From Plotosus lineatus (taxonomy: Eukaryota > Chordata > Actinopteri > Siluriformes > Plotosidae), in assembly GCA_024760905.1 (NCBI GenBank), contig CM045729.1, forward strand, positions 10,534,580 through 10,598,579: a DNA stretch of 64,000 nucleotides, given 5' to 3'. The notes below the pieces were generated by a model. It searched no databases. It had not been told where the DNA came from and saw only the letters and a list, made by a program, of their open reading frames with translations. A program made the translations under genes and the position numbers. Below, piece after piece: positions 1-12,114 of the stretch. Every line of letters begins with the position of its first letter. Position 1 is the first letter of the stretch.

Positions 1-75
1 GGATAAGTACCGGCCTGATGAGCCACGAGGCTAAGCCACTAGGCTCTGGTGTAGAAACCCAACAGACTTACCTGT
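1..75 (+). mobile_element. SINE-B 3' fragment
   Basis: This is the 3' end of the tRNA-derived SINE called SINE-B here. It matches the end of the copy at 20840-21077 (same strand) and the reverse complement of the start of 49209-49512. The head lies outside the window or was never copied. Confidence 0.75.
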
Positions 76-254
76 ATTTTCCAATATTACATGATATCTA
101 TTGATTTAAATAAGCTCTTTTTCAATGGTATTTTTTGTGTAATTGTAAGGACCTCATTGGAAATCGGTTTTACCAAACTTTGTGGGCTATCCTTGATTTC
201 AACGACACTTATCCAGGGTATTTTTAATTACGTATTTATTTATTTTATTCAGTT

Positions 255-583
255 CATTTTCTGTAGCCGCTACATTCTAATTAGGGTCACGGGGAGGCTG
301 GTGCCCATCCCAGCCAACTCAGGGCGAGGGCAGAGTACACCCTGGACAGCTCGCCAGGCCATCGCAGGGCGGAAACACGCTGACGGCTTTGCAGCCTACT
401 CTTGTCGAAAGTCAGCAATGGTTCTTTTACATGCCTCACACCATAGACAGTGAGAGACATGGCCGGCCTTTGATAACCCAGTTAGCTGCACGGGGGGGCA
501 GTGACAACCTTGTGGAGAGTGGGACTTGAACCCCCAACCTTTGGATCAGCGATCCGGCGCCTTATCCCACTAGACCACCACTG
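255..583 (-). mobile_element. SINE-A, full copy with L2-like tail
   Basis: Read on the minus strand, a tRNA-like head starts near 583 with an A-box-like tggtctagtgg and a B-box-like ggttcaagtcc. A body of about 150 bp shared by all SINE-A copies follows. The tail (from about 380 down to 255) has the 'agctgtccagggtgtactc ... ggctgggatgggcaccagcc' character of teleost L2-type LINE 3' ends. The head is not a functional tRNA gene, because it is fused to the body and repeated many times in the window. Confidence 0.85.
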
Positions 584-984
584 CCCCGTTATTTATTTTA
601 TTGTGTTTGATATTCTCCACTTGCATAACTAGTTGTGCCCAAATCTTTATTTAATATATTACATATACTTGTTCTCATCGAGTCTTGTTATTTCATTTTA
701 TATACTTTATATTTTATTTTGGTTTTCTGTACTTGAATACTTCATTTTACACCAGTAATGCAAATAATTTATCAGTTTAGTTTATTTATTAGTAATGCAT
801 TGGTGGAAGCTTTGTACAAGTAATTTTTCCTTTTTATGCCATGTAACAAATCCATAATTATAAACTATTGTATGGGATAAATTATTGACTGATATATTGC
901 ACTATCTGTATGAATATTATTTGCGAATGTTGAAATCAATAAAATCAACCAATCAATCAAATGTCATAAATTAAACTTACTCCC
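584..984. other. AT-rich spacer, nothing recognised
   Basis: A/T-rich sequence between two mobile elements. I see no open frame, RNA gene or repeat shared with the rest of the window. Confidence 0.6.
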
Positions 985-2455
985 AAAGTTCAAAAACCAC
1001 ATAACCGTACATGTAAACTGAAACTTACATGAACTTCTGCGTGGACAGCACTGTGCCAACACGGAGGGTACAGTGCTTCTCCAACAACCACCCGTGGCTC
1101 ACCCCTGAGCTTAAAGTCCTCCTGAACCAGACGAAGAGGGCTTTCATCTCGGGGGATAGAGAGGAGCAGAAGAAGGTCCAGCGTGAGCTCCAGTGGAGGA
1201 TCAGGAGGGCCAAGAAGGATTATGGGAAGAAGCTGGAGGAGAAGCTGGCTCAGAACAATGTGGGGGACGTTTGGAGAGGACGAAAGACTATGTCTGGATT
1301 TGGGCAGAGTGTCAGAGGGACAGCTGATGGGGACCAGCACTGGACGGATGACCGTTACTTTAACAGATTTGATTCTCCCCCCCTCCCCTCTACCCCCTCT
1401 ACCCCCCCTCCCTGTTCCCCACTCTTCACATGTCTCCAGACCAGCGGACACCACCCCCCTCCCCAAACCAACTTCACTTGACTGCAGCAGCCCCACAGAC
1501 ACATCCCCCTCCCTCTGCTGCCCACCCCAGTCCCGCCCCCATCTCTCTCACGTCGGACTAGATGAGAAGACAGTTGAGGCGACTAAATCAGAGGAAATCT
1601 GCAGGACCAGATGGCATCAGTCACAGGCTGCTTAGGACCTGTGCGGACCAGCTCTGTGAGGTCCCATGCCAACTCTACAACCTGAGGCTCAGCTGTGTGA
1701 AAACAGCTGTAAAACAGCTCAAGCCAAGGAACCAGCCCACTACAGACCAGTCGCCCTGACCTCCCACCTCATGAAGACCATGGAGAGGCTCCTCATTGAC
1801 CACCTCCACTCTGTGGTGAGCCCCACCCTAGACCCGCTGCAGTTTGCCTATAGGCCCAACATCGGGGTAGAAGACGCCATCATCCACCTTCTGCAGCGGG
1901 CGCTCACCCACCTGGAGATCGCCGGTAGCGCTGTGAGGGTAATGCTCGTTGACTTCTTCGGCACCTTCAACACCATCAGGCTGGTGCTTCTGCGGGGAAA
2001 ACTGGAGGACGTGGGAGTGGACGGACATCTTGCTGCCTGGATCATCAACTACCTCACTGACCGTCCACAGTACGTGTGGCTGTGAGTCAAAGGTGGTAGT
2101 CTGCAGCACGGGGGCAGCCCAAGGCACCGTCCTCTCACCTTTTCTCTTCACCATCTACACCTCAGACTTCACCTATAACACGGACAGCTGCCACCTCCAG
2201 AAGTTCTCTGACGACTCCGCCATCGTGGGTCGTGTGTCAGAGGGGAACGAGCTGGAGTACCGGTCAGTCATCGTCGACTTTGTGGACTGGTGTGAGCGCA
2301 ACCACCTGTGCTTGAACACTAGGAAGACGAAGGAGATGGTGGTCGACCGGCACACCAACACACTCACTGGTGAACATCCAGGGACAGGACATTAAGACAG
2401 TGGACAGTTTCAAGTACCTGGGGGTTCACCTCAACAATAAACTGCTCATAAACTC
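985..2455 (+). mobile_element. Rex1/CR1-L2-type LINE, broken
   Basis: Remnant of a non-LTR retrotransposon of the CR1/L2/Rex1 lineage. The frame at 1029-1481 encodes the segment between endonuclease and reverse transcriptase (PWLTPELKVLLNQTKRAF). The frame from 1562 has KSAGPDGIS. The frame at 1666-2085 has the RT core motifs HYRPVALTSHLMKTMERLL, DPLQFAYRP and VDFFGTFNTI. The frame at 1949-2395 has GAAQGTVLSPFLFT and the catalytic-box variant FSDD. Three frames are needed, there is a deletion near 1700, and the endonuclease is absent. Rex1 is favoured over L2 because bases 1954-1974 resemble a Rex1 RT primer site as I recall it. The element is dead. Confidence 0.8.
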
Positions 2456-2464
2456 ATTCATTAT

Positions 2465-3568
2465 AAGGGTCGAATAGTGCTTTCCCGCCGAGTGTGTTGG
2501 AGCTGCAGTTCTGATGTCAACCCACAAGTTTTCTCTTGGATGAAGGTCTGGGCTTCATACAGCATCAATCTTGTTGCTCTGGATCCGAGGTGTTTCCGTT
2601 TACTGGTGTGTTTGGGGTCATTGTCTTGTAGGAACCCATTTCAAGAGCATTTCCTGTTCACCATGAGGCACTACGACCTCTTCAGGTGTTCTGATGGATT
2701 CAAACTGATCCATGATCCCTGGGATTTGATAAATAGGCCCGACACCGTAGTATGAGAAACATCCCCATATCACGGTGCTGGTGCCACCAGGCTTCACTGT
2801 CCTCATAGTGTACTGTGGCTTGAATTCAGTGCTTGGTGTCATCTAGGGGCCACTAGGACCAAAAAGAATAATCTTACTTTCATCAGTCCACAGAATGACA
2901 CTCCGGTTCTCTTTATTCCAGTCAATGTGCTCTTTGGTGAATTGGAACCTCCCCGTGTCTTTTTTTCAGCAGTGGGATGTTGCAGGGCTTCCTGCCGATA
3001 GCTGGACTTCACATAGGCGTCTTCAAACTGTAACAGGACTCACAGGTCATTTTAGACCTTCTCTGATCTTCCTGGAACTGATTGGTCGCTGAGTCGTTGC
3101 CATTTTAATTATTTTATTCATTCAAATGTTTTTTCTTCCACATCTTTCAGGGTTTGGTGCCATTTACATAATTTGGATCACTTTTTCTGAGCAGCCAAAC
3201 ATTCTCTGCTCTTGAAGTTTTCCTCTCTCCAATCAACTTTTTAATCAAGGTACACTGCTCTTCTGAACAATGTCTTATGAACAATGTCTGGAACGACCCA
3301 TTTTGCTCAGAATTTCTGAGAGAAATGTTCATAACCAGCAGGTACATTTCCCGCCTTCTGTCCTTAAATAATGACAATGATTGGCTCCTGTTTTTTAAAG
3401 AATGAATGACATCACCGATTGAACTCCATACTGATATTATTTTGAACACGCCCCTTTCAATTAGTGATTCAATTACACATAATCAGCAGCATGCGGGTCA
3501 GGACTGTTGATTCAGTTGGATTCTATTACTCGACTACACCTGACTGATAGTATTTTGAACACGACTGT
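2465..3568 (-). mobile_element. Tc1/mariner transposon relic
   Basis: On the minus strand an end starts at about 3568 (acagtcgtgttcaaaatac), followed by a second, similar motif (gtgttcaaaataatatcag) near 3449-3430, as in Tc1 elements with inner and outer repeats. The transposase starts near 3300 with the helix-turn-helix part (CSEEQCTLIKKLIGE). It continues through degenerate sequence to TEFKPQYTMRTVKPGG and WGCFSYYGVGPIYQIPGIMD at 2842-2690. A frameshift then leads to DNDPKHTSKR near 2620, which includes the second catalytic Asp. The C-terminal Glu region and the other inverted repeat are missing. Several frameshifts make it non-functional. It abuts the end of the LINE at 2455. Confidence 0.85.
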
Positions 3569-3704
3569 AGTTCTTTACTAAGAAACTCTTCTGAATGATG
3601 TCACAGCTTTATGTTTGTCTGTTATAACGCAATGATACTGGAGACTCCTTCCATTATTCGGAAGAAAAGTAGATATTCCATTCCAGAGACTCCTTCCATT
3701 ATTC

Positions 3705-3800
3705 GGCACCAGAAAAGTAGATATTGATGCTCGATTGTTTTCTAAGACACCTGCTAAAGTAGAAAGAGCTGCATTGATCTGCATTCTCATTTTCAGTGTA
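3705..3800 (-). pseudogene. rsph14: rsph14-like exon fragment
   Basis: On the minus strand this encodes an armadillo-type helix (NAALSTLAGVLENNRASIST, then FLVP) that matches the 5' part of the exon at 50755-51020. The match stops at about 3705, where a short local duplication of 'gactccttccattattcgg' begins. No other rsph14 exon is next to it, so it is a relic. Confidence 0.7.
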
Positions 3801-3956
3801 GTGTGAAAAGAGTGTGGTGACATGCAATGCAATCACTGGGGTGTGTCTGCACAATTTAAATAAAGAGGGGGAAAAAACAGAGAAAAATGACATGCAATTT
3901 AATAACATCCTGTTCTATTTTTATATTAAAATGAATTAAAATACATTACTGATCAC

Positions 3957-4122
3957 AGGGCGGTGGTAATTTGCTGGATCACTGATCCCAAGGTTGGGGG
4001 TTCAAGCCCCACTCGCCATGGGTTGTCACTGTCCCCCCCAGTGCAGCTAACTGGGTTCTCAAAGGCCGATCATGTCTCTCACTGTCTATGGTGAGAGGTT
4101 CATGTAAAAGAACCATTGCTGA
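3957..4122 (+). mobile_element. SINE-A, 3'-truncated
   Basis: tRNA-like head (degenerate) and first part of the SINE-A body, ending at 'attgctgactttt'. It has the same truncation point as the copy at 51195-51372, so the insertion predates the duplication of the segment. Confidence 0.75.
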
Positions 4123-4344
4123 CTTTTAATCATTTTAATCCACATATTACACAGGCATCATCGACTGGTCTTTTTTCTTCCATCAACGCCCAGCGTGTCC
4201 TCAGATTCCTGTTTTTGGTGAATAGCACTAGAGTAAGAGTACCTGATGTGAAATTACTACAACCTCTTGAGATACTTTTGTGCTCACCATGCTGGGAAAC
4301 AGTGATTATTGGAGAACTTTCAGTCTGCAGATTTTATAAGTCGC

Positions 4345-4625
4345 TTTAGCCTAATTAAGGTTGCGGGAAGGCTGACGCCCATCTCAGCCAACTCAGGGCG
4401 AACCATTCGTCAGAACATTACAGAACATTTAGAATCACGAATCAGCCAACTGTGCATGTTTTTGGACTGTGGGAGGAAACCAGAGTAACTGGAGGAAACC
4501 CGGACAAGCACAGGAACAACATGCAAACTCCACAAAGAAACACTGATGTTGTTCCCGGGAATCAAACCCAGGGCCTTCCTGCTGTGAGGTGGATATATTA
4601 ATCACTGCACCACCATGCTGCCCTC
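4345..4625 (-). mobile_element. SINE-C (DANA/Mermaid-like) with L2-like end
   Basis: Minus-strand copy of a common teleost tRNA-derived SINE. A degenerate tRNA head lies near 4625-4550, followed by the conserved 'gagtttgcatgttgttcc' and 'cctccagttactctggttt' type core. A tail resembling the L2 3' end lies at 4345-4410. Its paralogue is 51585-51865. Confidence 0.7.
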
Positions 4626-4626
4626 A

Positions 4627-4629
4627 CAA

Positions 4630-4680
<51 letters not shown>

Positions 4681-4705
4681 GTTATTATTGATGTTGTTGT
4701 TGTTG
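4627..4705. repeat. (TTA)n microsatellite
   Basis: About 18 uninterrupted att units, then degenerate gtt units. The same locus in the paralogous segments (51875-51915 and 41865-41895) is shorter, so the array is length-variable. Confidence 0.9.
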
Positions 4706-4914
4706 TTTATTTATACTTTTTTATTTTGTTTTTGTTCGCTTTCAACAGTGTAGAAGAACAATAAGTTTAAAACACTGACTCATTTGCCAAGCCACTTAAT
4801 AATGTAGAGAGGCAATGTTCGCAGGGAGGCTGGAGCCTATCTTAGCCAAAACTAAGCGGGGTACCCAAGTCCATCACAGGGAGAAGCTGAAACATGAAAG
4901 TTCAGTTCATTTTT

Positions 4915-5237
4915 TGGAACGGCTTGATCCTGATTTGGGTCGCGGGGAGGCTGGTGCCCATCCCAGCCAACTTCAGGCGAGGGCAGAGTACAATCGCCAG
5001 GCCATCTCAGGGCAGAAACACACTGACGGCTTTGCAGCCTACTTTTGTCGAAAGTCAGCAATGGTTCTTTTCCTTGCCTCACACCATAGACAGTGAGAGA
5101 CATGGCCGGCCTTTGATAACCCAGTTAGCTCCACTGGGGGGGGACAGTGACAACCTTATGCAGAGTGGGACTCGAACCCCCAACCTTTGGATCAGTGATC
5201 CAGCACCCTATCCCACGAGACCACCCCTGCCCCAAAC
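4915..5237 (-). mobile_element. SINE-A with L2-like tail
   Basis: Minus-strand copy with a complete tRNA-like head near 5237-5165 and an L2-like tail at 4915-5000. The segments R2 and R3 lack it at the same place (compare 42070 and 52095), so it inserted after the duplication. Confidence 0.8.
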
Positions 5238-5325
5238 TTGAAAGTCAGAAATGTAAAGTTGGCTCCATCTGCTGGATGATTTGAAACACTGCAAGTATGT
5301 TGACATTTTTGTCGTTTCATATTTT

Positions 5326-8300
5326 AATGCAGCCATGAGGCGGGGGGCACAAACCAGTGTCTCTCCTCCTTATGCCGGTCCCATGTCCGGATAAATGCAG
5401 AGGGTTGCGACAGGAAGGGCATCCGGCGTAAAACTTCTGCCACATTAAAAATGCAAATTGTCAAAACAAAATTCATACCGGATTGGTCGAGGCCCGGGTT
5501 AACAATGACCGCCATCAGTGCTGTCAACCAACAGGGTGCTGATGGAAATTGGACTACTGTTGGTCGAAGACGTCGAAGAAGGAGAGGCGGGAGGCGTGTC
5601 CATTGCCAGAGAGAGAAGAGGAAAAGCATGAGCTTAGGACTGAGAGTAGGGACTTTGAATGTTGGAACTATGCAAGGAAAAGGCAGAAAGCTGGCTGACA
5701 TGATGCAGAGGAGGAAGGTGGACATACTGTGTGTTCAGGAGACCAGGTGGAAAGGTAGCAAAGCTAAACGTTTAGGAGCAGGGTTTCAGCTGTTTTATCA
5801 TGGTGTGGATGGGAAGAGAAATGGAGTAGGAGTCATCTTGAAGGAGGGGTTTGTCAGGAATGTTCTAGAAGTGAAAAGAGTGTCAGACAGAGTGATGAGT
5901 CTCAAGGTAGAAATTGAAGGCGTGATGGTCAATGTTGTTAGTAGTTATGCCCCACAGGCAGGATGTAAGCTAGAAGGGAAGGAGAGATTCTGGAGTGAGT
6001 TAGATGAAGTGATGCAGAGTACCCCCAGAGGTGAAAGAGTGGTCATTGGGGCAGACTTAAATGGACATGTTGGTGCAGGCAACAGAGGGGACGAGGAAGT
6101 GATGGGCAGGTTTGGTATCCAGGACAGGAACACAGAAGGACAGATGTTGATCGATTTTGCAAAAAGGATGGAAATGGCTGTGGTGAATACTTTCTTCAAA
6201 AAGAAACAGGAGCATAGGGTGACTTATGAAAGCGGAGGTAAGAGCACACAGGTAGACTACATCTTGTCTATGTAATTTGAAGGAAGTCAGTGACTGCAAA
6301 GTCATAGTGGGTGAGAGTGTTGCCAAACAGCATAAGATAGTGGTGTGCAGGATGATGCTGATGGTGAGAAAGGTGAAAAAGGCAAAGGCAGAGCAGAAGA
6401 CAAAGTGGTGGAAGCTGAAAAAGGAAGAGTGTCGTGTTGTCTTCAAGGAGGAGTTGAAACAGGTTTTGGGTAGTCAGGAAGTGCTTCCAGAGGACTGGAT
6501 AATCACAGCCAATGAGATCAGGGAGACCGGAAGGAGAGTACTTGGTGTGTCCTCTGGAAGGAAAGAAGATAAGGAAACTTGGTGGTGGAATGAGGAAGTG
6601 CAGGAGTGTGTATAAAAAAAGAGGTTCGCTAAGAAGAATTGGGACACAGAGAGGACTAAAGAGAGTAAACAGGAGTACAGGGAGACAGCATAAGGCAAAG
6701 GTAGCGGTGTCAAAGGCCAAACAGAGGGCGTATGATGACTAGTATGATAGGTTGGGCAGTAAGGAGGGAGAAAATGATTTATACAGGTTGGCACAGCAGA
6801 GAAATAGAGATGGGAAAGACGTGCAGCAAGTTCGAGTGATAAAGGACAGAGAGGGAAATGTATTGACTGATGACAGAAGTATGCTGGGAAGATGGAAAGA
6901 GTACTTTGAAGAGCTGATGAATGAGGAAAATGAGAGAGAAAAAAGAGTAGGAAGGGTGACCGTTGAGGACCAGGAAGTAGCAAAGATTAGTAAGGGAGAA
7001 GTGAGGAGGGCATTGAAGAGGATGAAGAGTGGAAAGGCAGTTGGCCCTGATGACATACCAGTTGAGGTATGGAAGTGTCTAGGGGAGGTAGCAGTAGATT
7101 TTCTGACAAGAATATTCAACAAGGTCTTAGAAAGTGACAGATGCCAGAGGAATGGAGAAGTGTGCTGGTGCCCATTTTTAAGAACAAGGGAGATGTACAG
7201 AGTTGTGGCAACTACAGAGGGATCAAGTTGATGAGCCACACGATGAAGTTTTGGGAAAGAATAGTGGAAGCTAGACTAAGGGCAGAGGTCAGCATTTGTG
7301 AACAACAGTTTGGTTTCATGCCAAGAAAGAGCACCACAGATGCAGTGTTTGCTTTGAGGATGTTAATCGAGAAGTACAGAGGAAGTCAGAAGGAGCTGCA
7401 CTGTGCCTTTGTGGATCTGGAGAAAGCATATGACAGGGTGCTGAGAGAAGAACTGTGGTTTTGTATGAGGAAGTCTGGAGTGGCAGAGAAGTATGTTAGA
7501 GTGGTGCAGGACATGTATGATAGATGTAAGACAGTGGTGAGGTGTGCTGTTGGTGTGACAGAAGAGTTCAAGGTGGAGGTGGGAGTGCATCAAGGGTCAG
7601 CTCTCAGCCCCTTCTTGATTGCTATGGTGATGGACAGGCTGACAGACGAGGTGAGACAAGAATCTCCATGGACTCTGATGTTTGCAGATGACATCGTGAT
7701 CTGTAGTGAGAGCAGAGAACAAGTGGAGGAAAATATAGAGGTGGAGGTATGCCATGGAAAGGAGGGGAATGAAGGTTAGTCTCAGTAAGACAGAATACAT
7801 GTGTGTGAATGACAAGGACCCAGGAGGAACTTTGAGGTTACAGAGGGCAGAGATAAGGAAGGTGGAGGATTTTCAGTACTTATGCTCAACAATCCAGAGC
7901 AATGGAGAGTGTGGAAAAGAGGTGAAGAAGCGCGTGCAGGCAGGTTGGAATGGATGGAGAAGTGTCCGGTGTGATGTGTGATCGGAGAGTATCGGCAAAA
8001 ATGAAGGGAAAATTGTACAAGACGGTGATGAGGCCAGCAATGTTGTATGGTTTAGAGACAGTGGCCCTGGGGAAAAGACAGGAGTCAGAGTTGGAGGGAG
8101 CTGAGATGAAAATGTTGAGGTTCTCTTTGGAAGTAACGAGGATGGATAGGATCAGAAACGAGTCCATCAGAGGGACAGCACATGTTAGATGTTTTGGAGA
8201 CAAAGTCAGAGAGGCTAGATTGAGATGGTTTGGACATTTACAGAGGAGGGATAGTGAGTATGTTGGTAGTAGGATGCTGAGGCTGGAATTACCAGGCAAA

Positions 8301-8460
8301 AGGCCCAGAGGAAGACCAAAGAGAAGATTTATGGATGTGGTGAAGGCGGACATGAAGCTCGTTGGAGTAAGAGTAGAATATGCAGAGGAGAGGGAGCGAT
8401 GGAGGCAGATCATTTGCTGTGGCAACCCCTGAAGGGAACAGCCAAAAGAAAAAGAAGTCA
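5326..8460 (+). mobile_element. RTE-clade LINE, full length, degraded (copy 1)
   Basis: Full-length copy of an APE-type non-LTR element of the RTE clade. The 11-bp target duplication TTTCATATTTT is at 5315-5325 and 8461-8471. The same site is empty in the paralogous segments at about 42143 and 52177. The endonuclease frame 5451-6275 has VGTLNVGTMQGKGR, VDILCVQETRWKG, SYAPQ and GADLNGHVGAGN, and stops before the end. The RT is spread over the frames 6752-7231, 7141-7779 and 7950-8432, with [36 protein letters not shown] and MFADDIVIC. The C-terminal part has RWFGHLQRRD. At least five frame breaks make it inactive. The 3' end is the 'gaagggaacagccaaaagaaa' type. Confidence 0.93.
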
Positions 8461-8479
8461 TTTCATATTTTGGAGGAGA

Positions 8480-8480
8480 T

Positions 8481-8520
<40 letters not shown>
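8480..8520. repeat. (GT)n microsatellite
   Basis: About 19 gt units. The equivalent arrays in the paralogous segments are 42165-42208 and 52196-52230. Confidence 0.9.
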
Positions 8521-9049
8521 TACATGTTGACAGAGTGAATTTCTCAGGAACACACTTTCTAAATTTCTGAACCACTCACTCCGACACTTGGTGAAGGTGA
8601 AGCTCACCATGAACATTTCGCAATGTAATATCCGATAGATGATTCATGTGTAATTTTCTTGATCATTTTAATCATTTTAATTCCATCCTGTAGTTTATTT
8701 GTTTGTGGAAGTCCTGAAAACAAAGGGTGTGGAAAACGGCTGCTGGAGACATTTTACTTTAATATCACATGATTTTAATTTAACAAATCTTTATTTCAAC
8801 AGAACATTTCATGATTTTATATTATTTTGGGAACTCTGAATAAAGTTCTGTCAATATTTCCAGTTTTTATTTTAGTTTGATTTCACAGACGAAGTGAGAC
8901 GGAATGACGTCATAAAACTTAAAAAAAGGTTTTACAATGAAGTGTTCAGTGCTTTTGTAAAACAAACATTCACAAAGAATCAACTTTCATCTTCAATGTT
9001 TCATTAATTCACTGAAGAAAAAAAAACAGCTCCGACTGATCTGATTCGC

Positions 9050-9589
9050 TTACAGAGACTGAAGTGGGCGGAGCTTTAGAGGAGATTCTTCACCAAAAAC
9101 CCAGAGGATTGGCAGTAATGTATCAGTGAATGTGTGTGTGAAAGTGTGGAGGTGTTTGTTAGTGAGCGGGTCAGAGAAGTACAGTTTTCCTCTGTCCCAG
9201 TCCAACTGGACTCTGATCCTCTGGAGTTTCTGTGATACTGAGAGGAGAGTCACTGTCTGTGGTGTAGAAACTGTTGAATATTCACCATCATAATACCGCA
9301 CATACCAGATTCCACTGCTGGAGGATATCCCCCCCTTCCTCTGAGCAGATTCTCTCATCACACCCAAAACCCACCCTGTACAATCTCCAACATCAACATC
9401 CCAGCAGTGAGTCCCTGAGTTAAAACCCTCAGAGCCCAGAATACAGGAATCATAATCATTAAATCTCTCTGGATTATCAGGAAGTTTCTGTCTCTCTTTC
9501 CTGAATCTCACACTGGTCAGATCATCAGATACAATGAGGTTAGGATGAGCGGTGTTGGGGTCCAGAGTTACAGGTACTGAAAACACACA

Positions 9590-9647
<58 letters not shown>

Positions 9648-9848
9648 TAAGAGAAAATAGAAACTCTGTAAGAAACTCTGAAGCTTGAAGTCTCTGCTGC
9701 GCTCCGTTGGTTCCTCGGTGTCTCTGCTCAATACAAACACTGAATGGAAAAAGTTTTTCTTGAATGAATGAGCCACAGTCTGATCTTCAACTTTCAAAAT
9801 AAACTGTCGACTGCATCCCCGAGGAACCAAATTAAACACGAACACTTT

Positions 9849-9888
<40 letters not shown>

Positions 9889-10482
9889 TCACTCAAATTC
9901 TCCCACTTTTTGAAATATAAAAAGTTTTGCTGCTTCGAGACCACCTCACTGCTGATGCTGCTGCCCCTGCGACCTGAACCTGGATGAAGCAGATGATGAT
10001 GATTATGATAACAATACATACATTTTTTACACAAGAGAGCTTTGAGAGATTTCCTTTCGGCTTTTTCCCTTTCTCAGGGGTCGCAACAGCCAATGATTTG
10101 CATGATTTGGTTCATAGGTTTTTACGTCGGATGCCCTTCCTGACACAACCCTTTTGCAAAGGACAGAAACACGCTGACGGCTTTGCAGCTCCTCTTTCCG
10201 AAAGTCAGCAATGGTTCTTTTACATGAACCTCTCACCATAGACAGTCAGAGACATGGCCGGCCTTTGAGAATCCAGTTACTGCACTGGGGACATTTTTAC
10301 ACCTGAAATAAAATAAGGAAAAACCTCTCTGTTTTAGCTTCAAATAATTCGCAAAAAAAAACTTATACGTTATTGAATGCACCACAGTGTACGCGAACCA
10401 AAGGATTTCTAAATAAAAGTTCAACTGGATTAAATGATGTTGCATGAAAAGTAAACAGATTTATTATACGTAGAAGGATTTA

Positions 10483-10523
<41 letters not shown>

Positions 10524-10655
10524 ACAATCAAAATAAAAACAAAAGAACGATAATAGGATTTTAAATTTGTAATAAACAAATAAATGCTTCAAACTCCTTC
10601 AGTGCAGTTTATTGGAAAACAGAAAGCAGCTTAAGGAATTGAAATTAGAAATTGT

Positions 10656-10709
<54 letters not shown>

Positions 10710-12073
10710 AAGATAGAATGACTGTGAAAAATTGGTACTTTCAGTAGCTTACTGTATTGTACAGTGTCCTGCATCTTCTCGCAGACTCTGAACTTCAGGT
10801 TGCTCAGATGCTTTACCACATGGATCAGTGCTCCTGAAAGCTCCTCTGGATGCTGCAGTGTGCACTGGGCTCTGTAAACACATTCGGGAGTCAGTGCTGC
10901 TGTGGGTTTGAATTGAGAAACACAGAAAATGAGAGAGAGAGGAAGAACATCACTCACCTTTTCACTGTGGCCTTGTAGTTCTGTAAAACATCAAAGTAAA
11001 TGCCAGTGGATATGATTGACATTTTTACACCAATGAAATGTGGCGTTTCTGATGATGGAAACAAGTTTTACTTTCTCACAGTATAAATACTGAATAAATG
11101 ATCCTCACTTGTAAGAACGAGACGTCGTCAGCTCTCATCTCGTCTTCTATGGCTCTGATTGTGTCTGAAAGAGATGAAATGTCTCTGCTCAGCTTCTCCA
11201 TCCTCTCCTTCATCATCTGACTCTTCTGCTCCTCTTCCTCTCTCAGTGCAGTGATCCTGACTGTCTCTTCATCTCGTAGAAACCGGTGAAGCTTCTCAAA
11301 CTCCTCCTTAATCTGACGCTCTGTGTGTTGGGCCTGAATCTGCAGTGAAAAGGAATTCAAATGAAATAGAATCCATGATGCAATGATGTAAAATATAATT
11401 ATAATATCAAACCCATGCTGTTGTTTCTGACCTTTATATGCTCTGCAGTCTGACTCCAGTTCAGTTTCCAGTCTTTAAAGATCTCCAGCTTCTCCTGTAG
11501 GGGCTTCAGTGCCGTTTTGAGCTCCTCCTGAAACAAATCCACAAAATCCACACACTGCATGGAGACTCTGTGTTTCAGATCTTATTTGACACATCGTTAC
11601 CTCACACCACTGTTTATTCTGGAGACTTAACTGTACAATGTTCAGTGTGTGGTTTTATAATATACATTATTTACCTTACAGTCTGTTACTACCTCATCAA
11701 TGGGGCAGAATTTGTGGCTGGTGTGTTTTCTTGAATCCCGACACACCACACACACCGGCTGTTGATCGTCCAGACAGAACAGTTTGAATTTCTCACTGTG
11801 CAGACTGCAGACTGTTTCAGACCCTGATGAAGATCTCTGACTTCTCTCCTGTAAGAAAGTCTCACACAGGTTCTTTAAGGCCAGATTGACGGGAGGAGAA
11901 TCCTTAGATGACTTCCTCCTACAAACGGGACATTCTCTGGATCCTTTGATCTCCCAGAACGTCTCCAAACACACTTTACACACACTGTGACTGCAGCCCA
12001 GAAGAACAGGATTCTTGAAGATTTCACAGCACACAGGACAGGAGAAATCCTCTTCTGAGAACTTAGAAGCCAT
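9050..12073 (-). CDS. TRIM35-like E3 ubiquitin ligase, copy 1 (intact)
   Basis: Six exons, all with consensus splice sites and compatible phases: 12073-11675, 11527-11432, 11339-11109, 10980-10958, 10871-10753 and 9576-9050 (stop TAA). The product is about 464 residues, a usual length for this family. The RING is complete: Cys12/Cys15, Cys27/His29, Cys32/Cys35, Cys48/Cys51. A B-box 2 runs from Cys89 to His120. Exons 2-4 encode a coiled coil (for example [20 protein letters not shown]). Exon 6 encodes PRY-SPRY ([26 protein letters not shown]). The family acts as cytosolic E3 ligases that dimerise through the coiled coil and recognise targets through SPRY; many fish members take part in antiviral responses. 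A poly(A) signal (AATAAA, minus) lies at 8866-8871. An ISRE is just upstream. A TRIM39/finTRIM-like naming is possible; the TRIM architecture itself is certain. Confidence 0.92.
9584..9645. repeat. (CA)n microsatellite in TRIM intron 5
   Basis: Lies just upstream (minus strand) of the SPRY exon acceptor. It is also present in copy 3 (56530-56577). In copy 2 only a few units remain (43008-43016). Confidence 0.9.
9850..9890. repeat. (TAA)n microsatellite in TRIM intron 5
   Basis: About 13 taa units, also present at 43222-43248 (shorter) and 56783-56829 (longer) in the other copies. Confidence 0.85.
10050..10290 (-). mobile_element. SINE-A body with RTE-type tail, in TRIM intron 5
   Basis: Minus-strand copy without the tRNA head. 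The tail contains 'cttcctgacacaaccc' and 'tttcctttcggctttttccc'. The same insertion is at 43411-43665 and 57000-57245 in TRIM copies 2 and 3, so it predates the triplication. Confidence 0.85.
10485..10525. repeat. (TTA)n microsatellite in TRIM intron 5
   Basis: About 12 tta units. The equivalent arrays at 43845-43900 and 57435-57497 are rearranged. Confidence 0.85.
10659..10705. repeat. (CA)n microsatellite in TRIM intron 5
   Basis: Close to the donor of exon 5. Also present at 44040-44100 and 57625-57655. Confidence 0.9.
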
Positions 12074-12114
12074 TTTATTTTTCTGTTGTTGTTCTCTCCA
12101 CTCCAAATGTTCAG

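Noticed and set aside
6057..7815. Long minus-strand open frames over the RTE copies (also plus-strand frames over 15553-17243, 35718-37083 and 61218-62264)
   Set aside because: They are the opposite strand of LINE coding sequence, with low-complexity Ser/Leu/Pro-rich translations and no recognisable domains.
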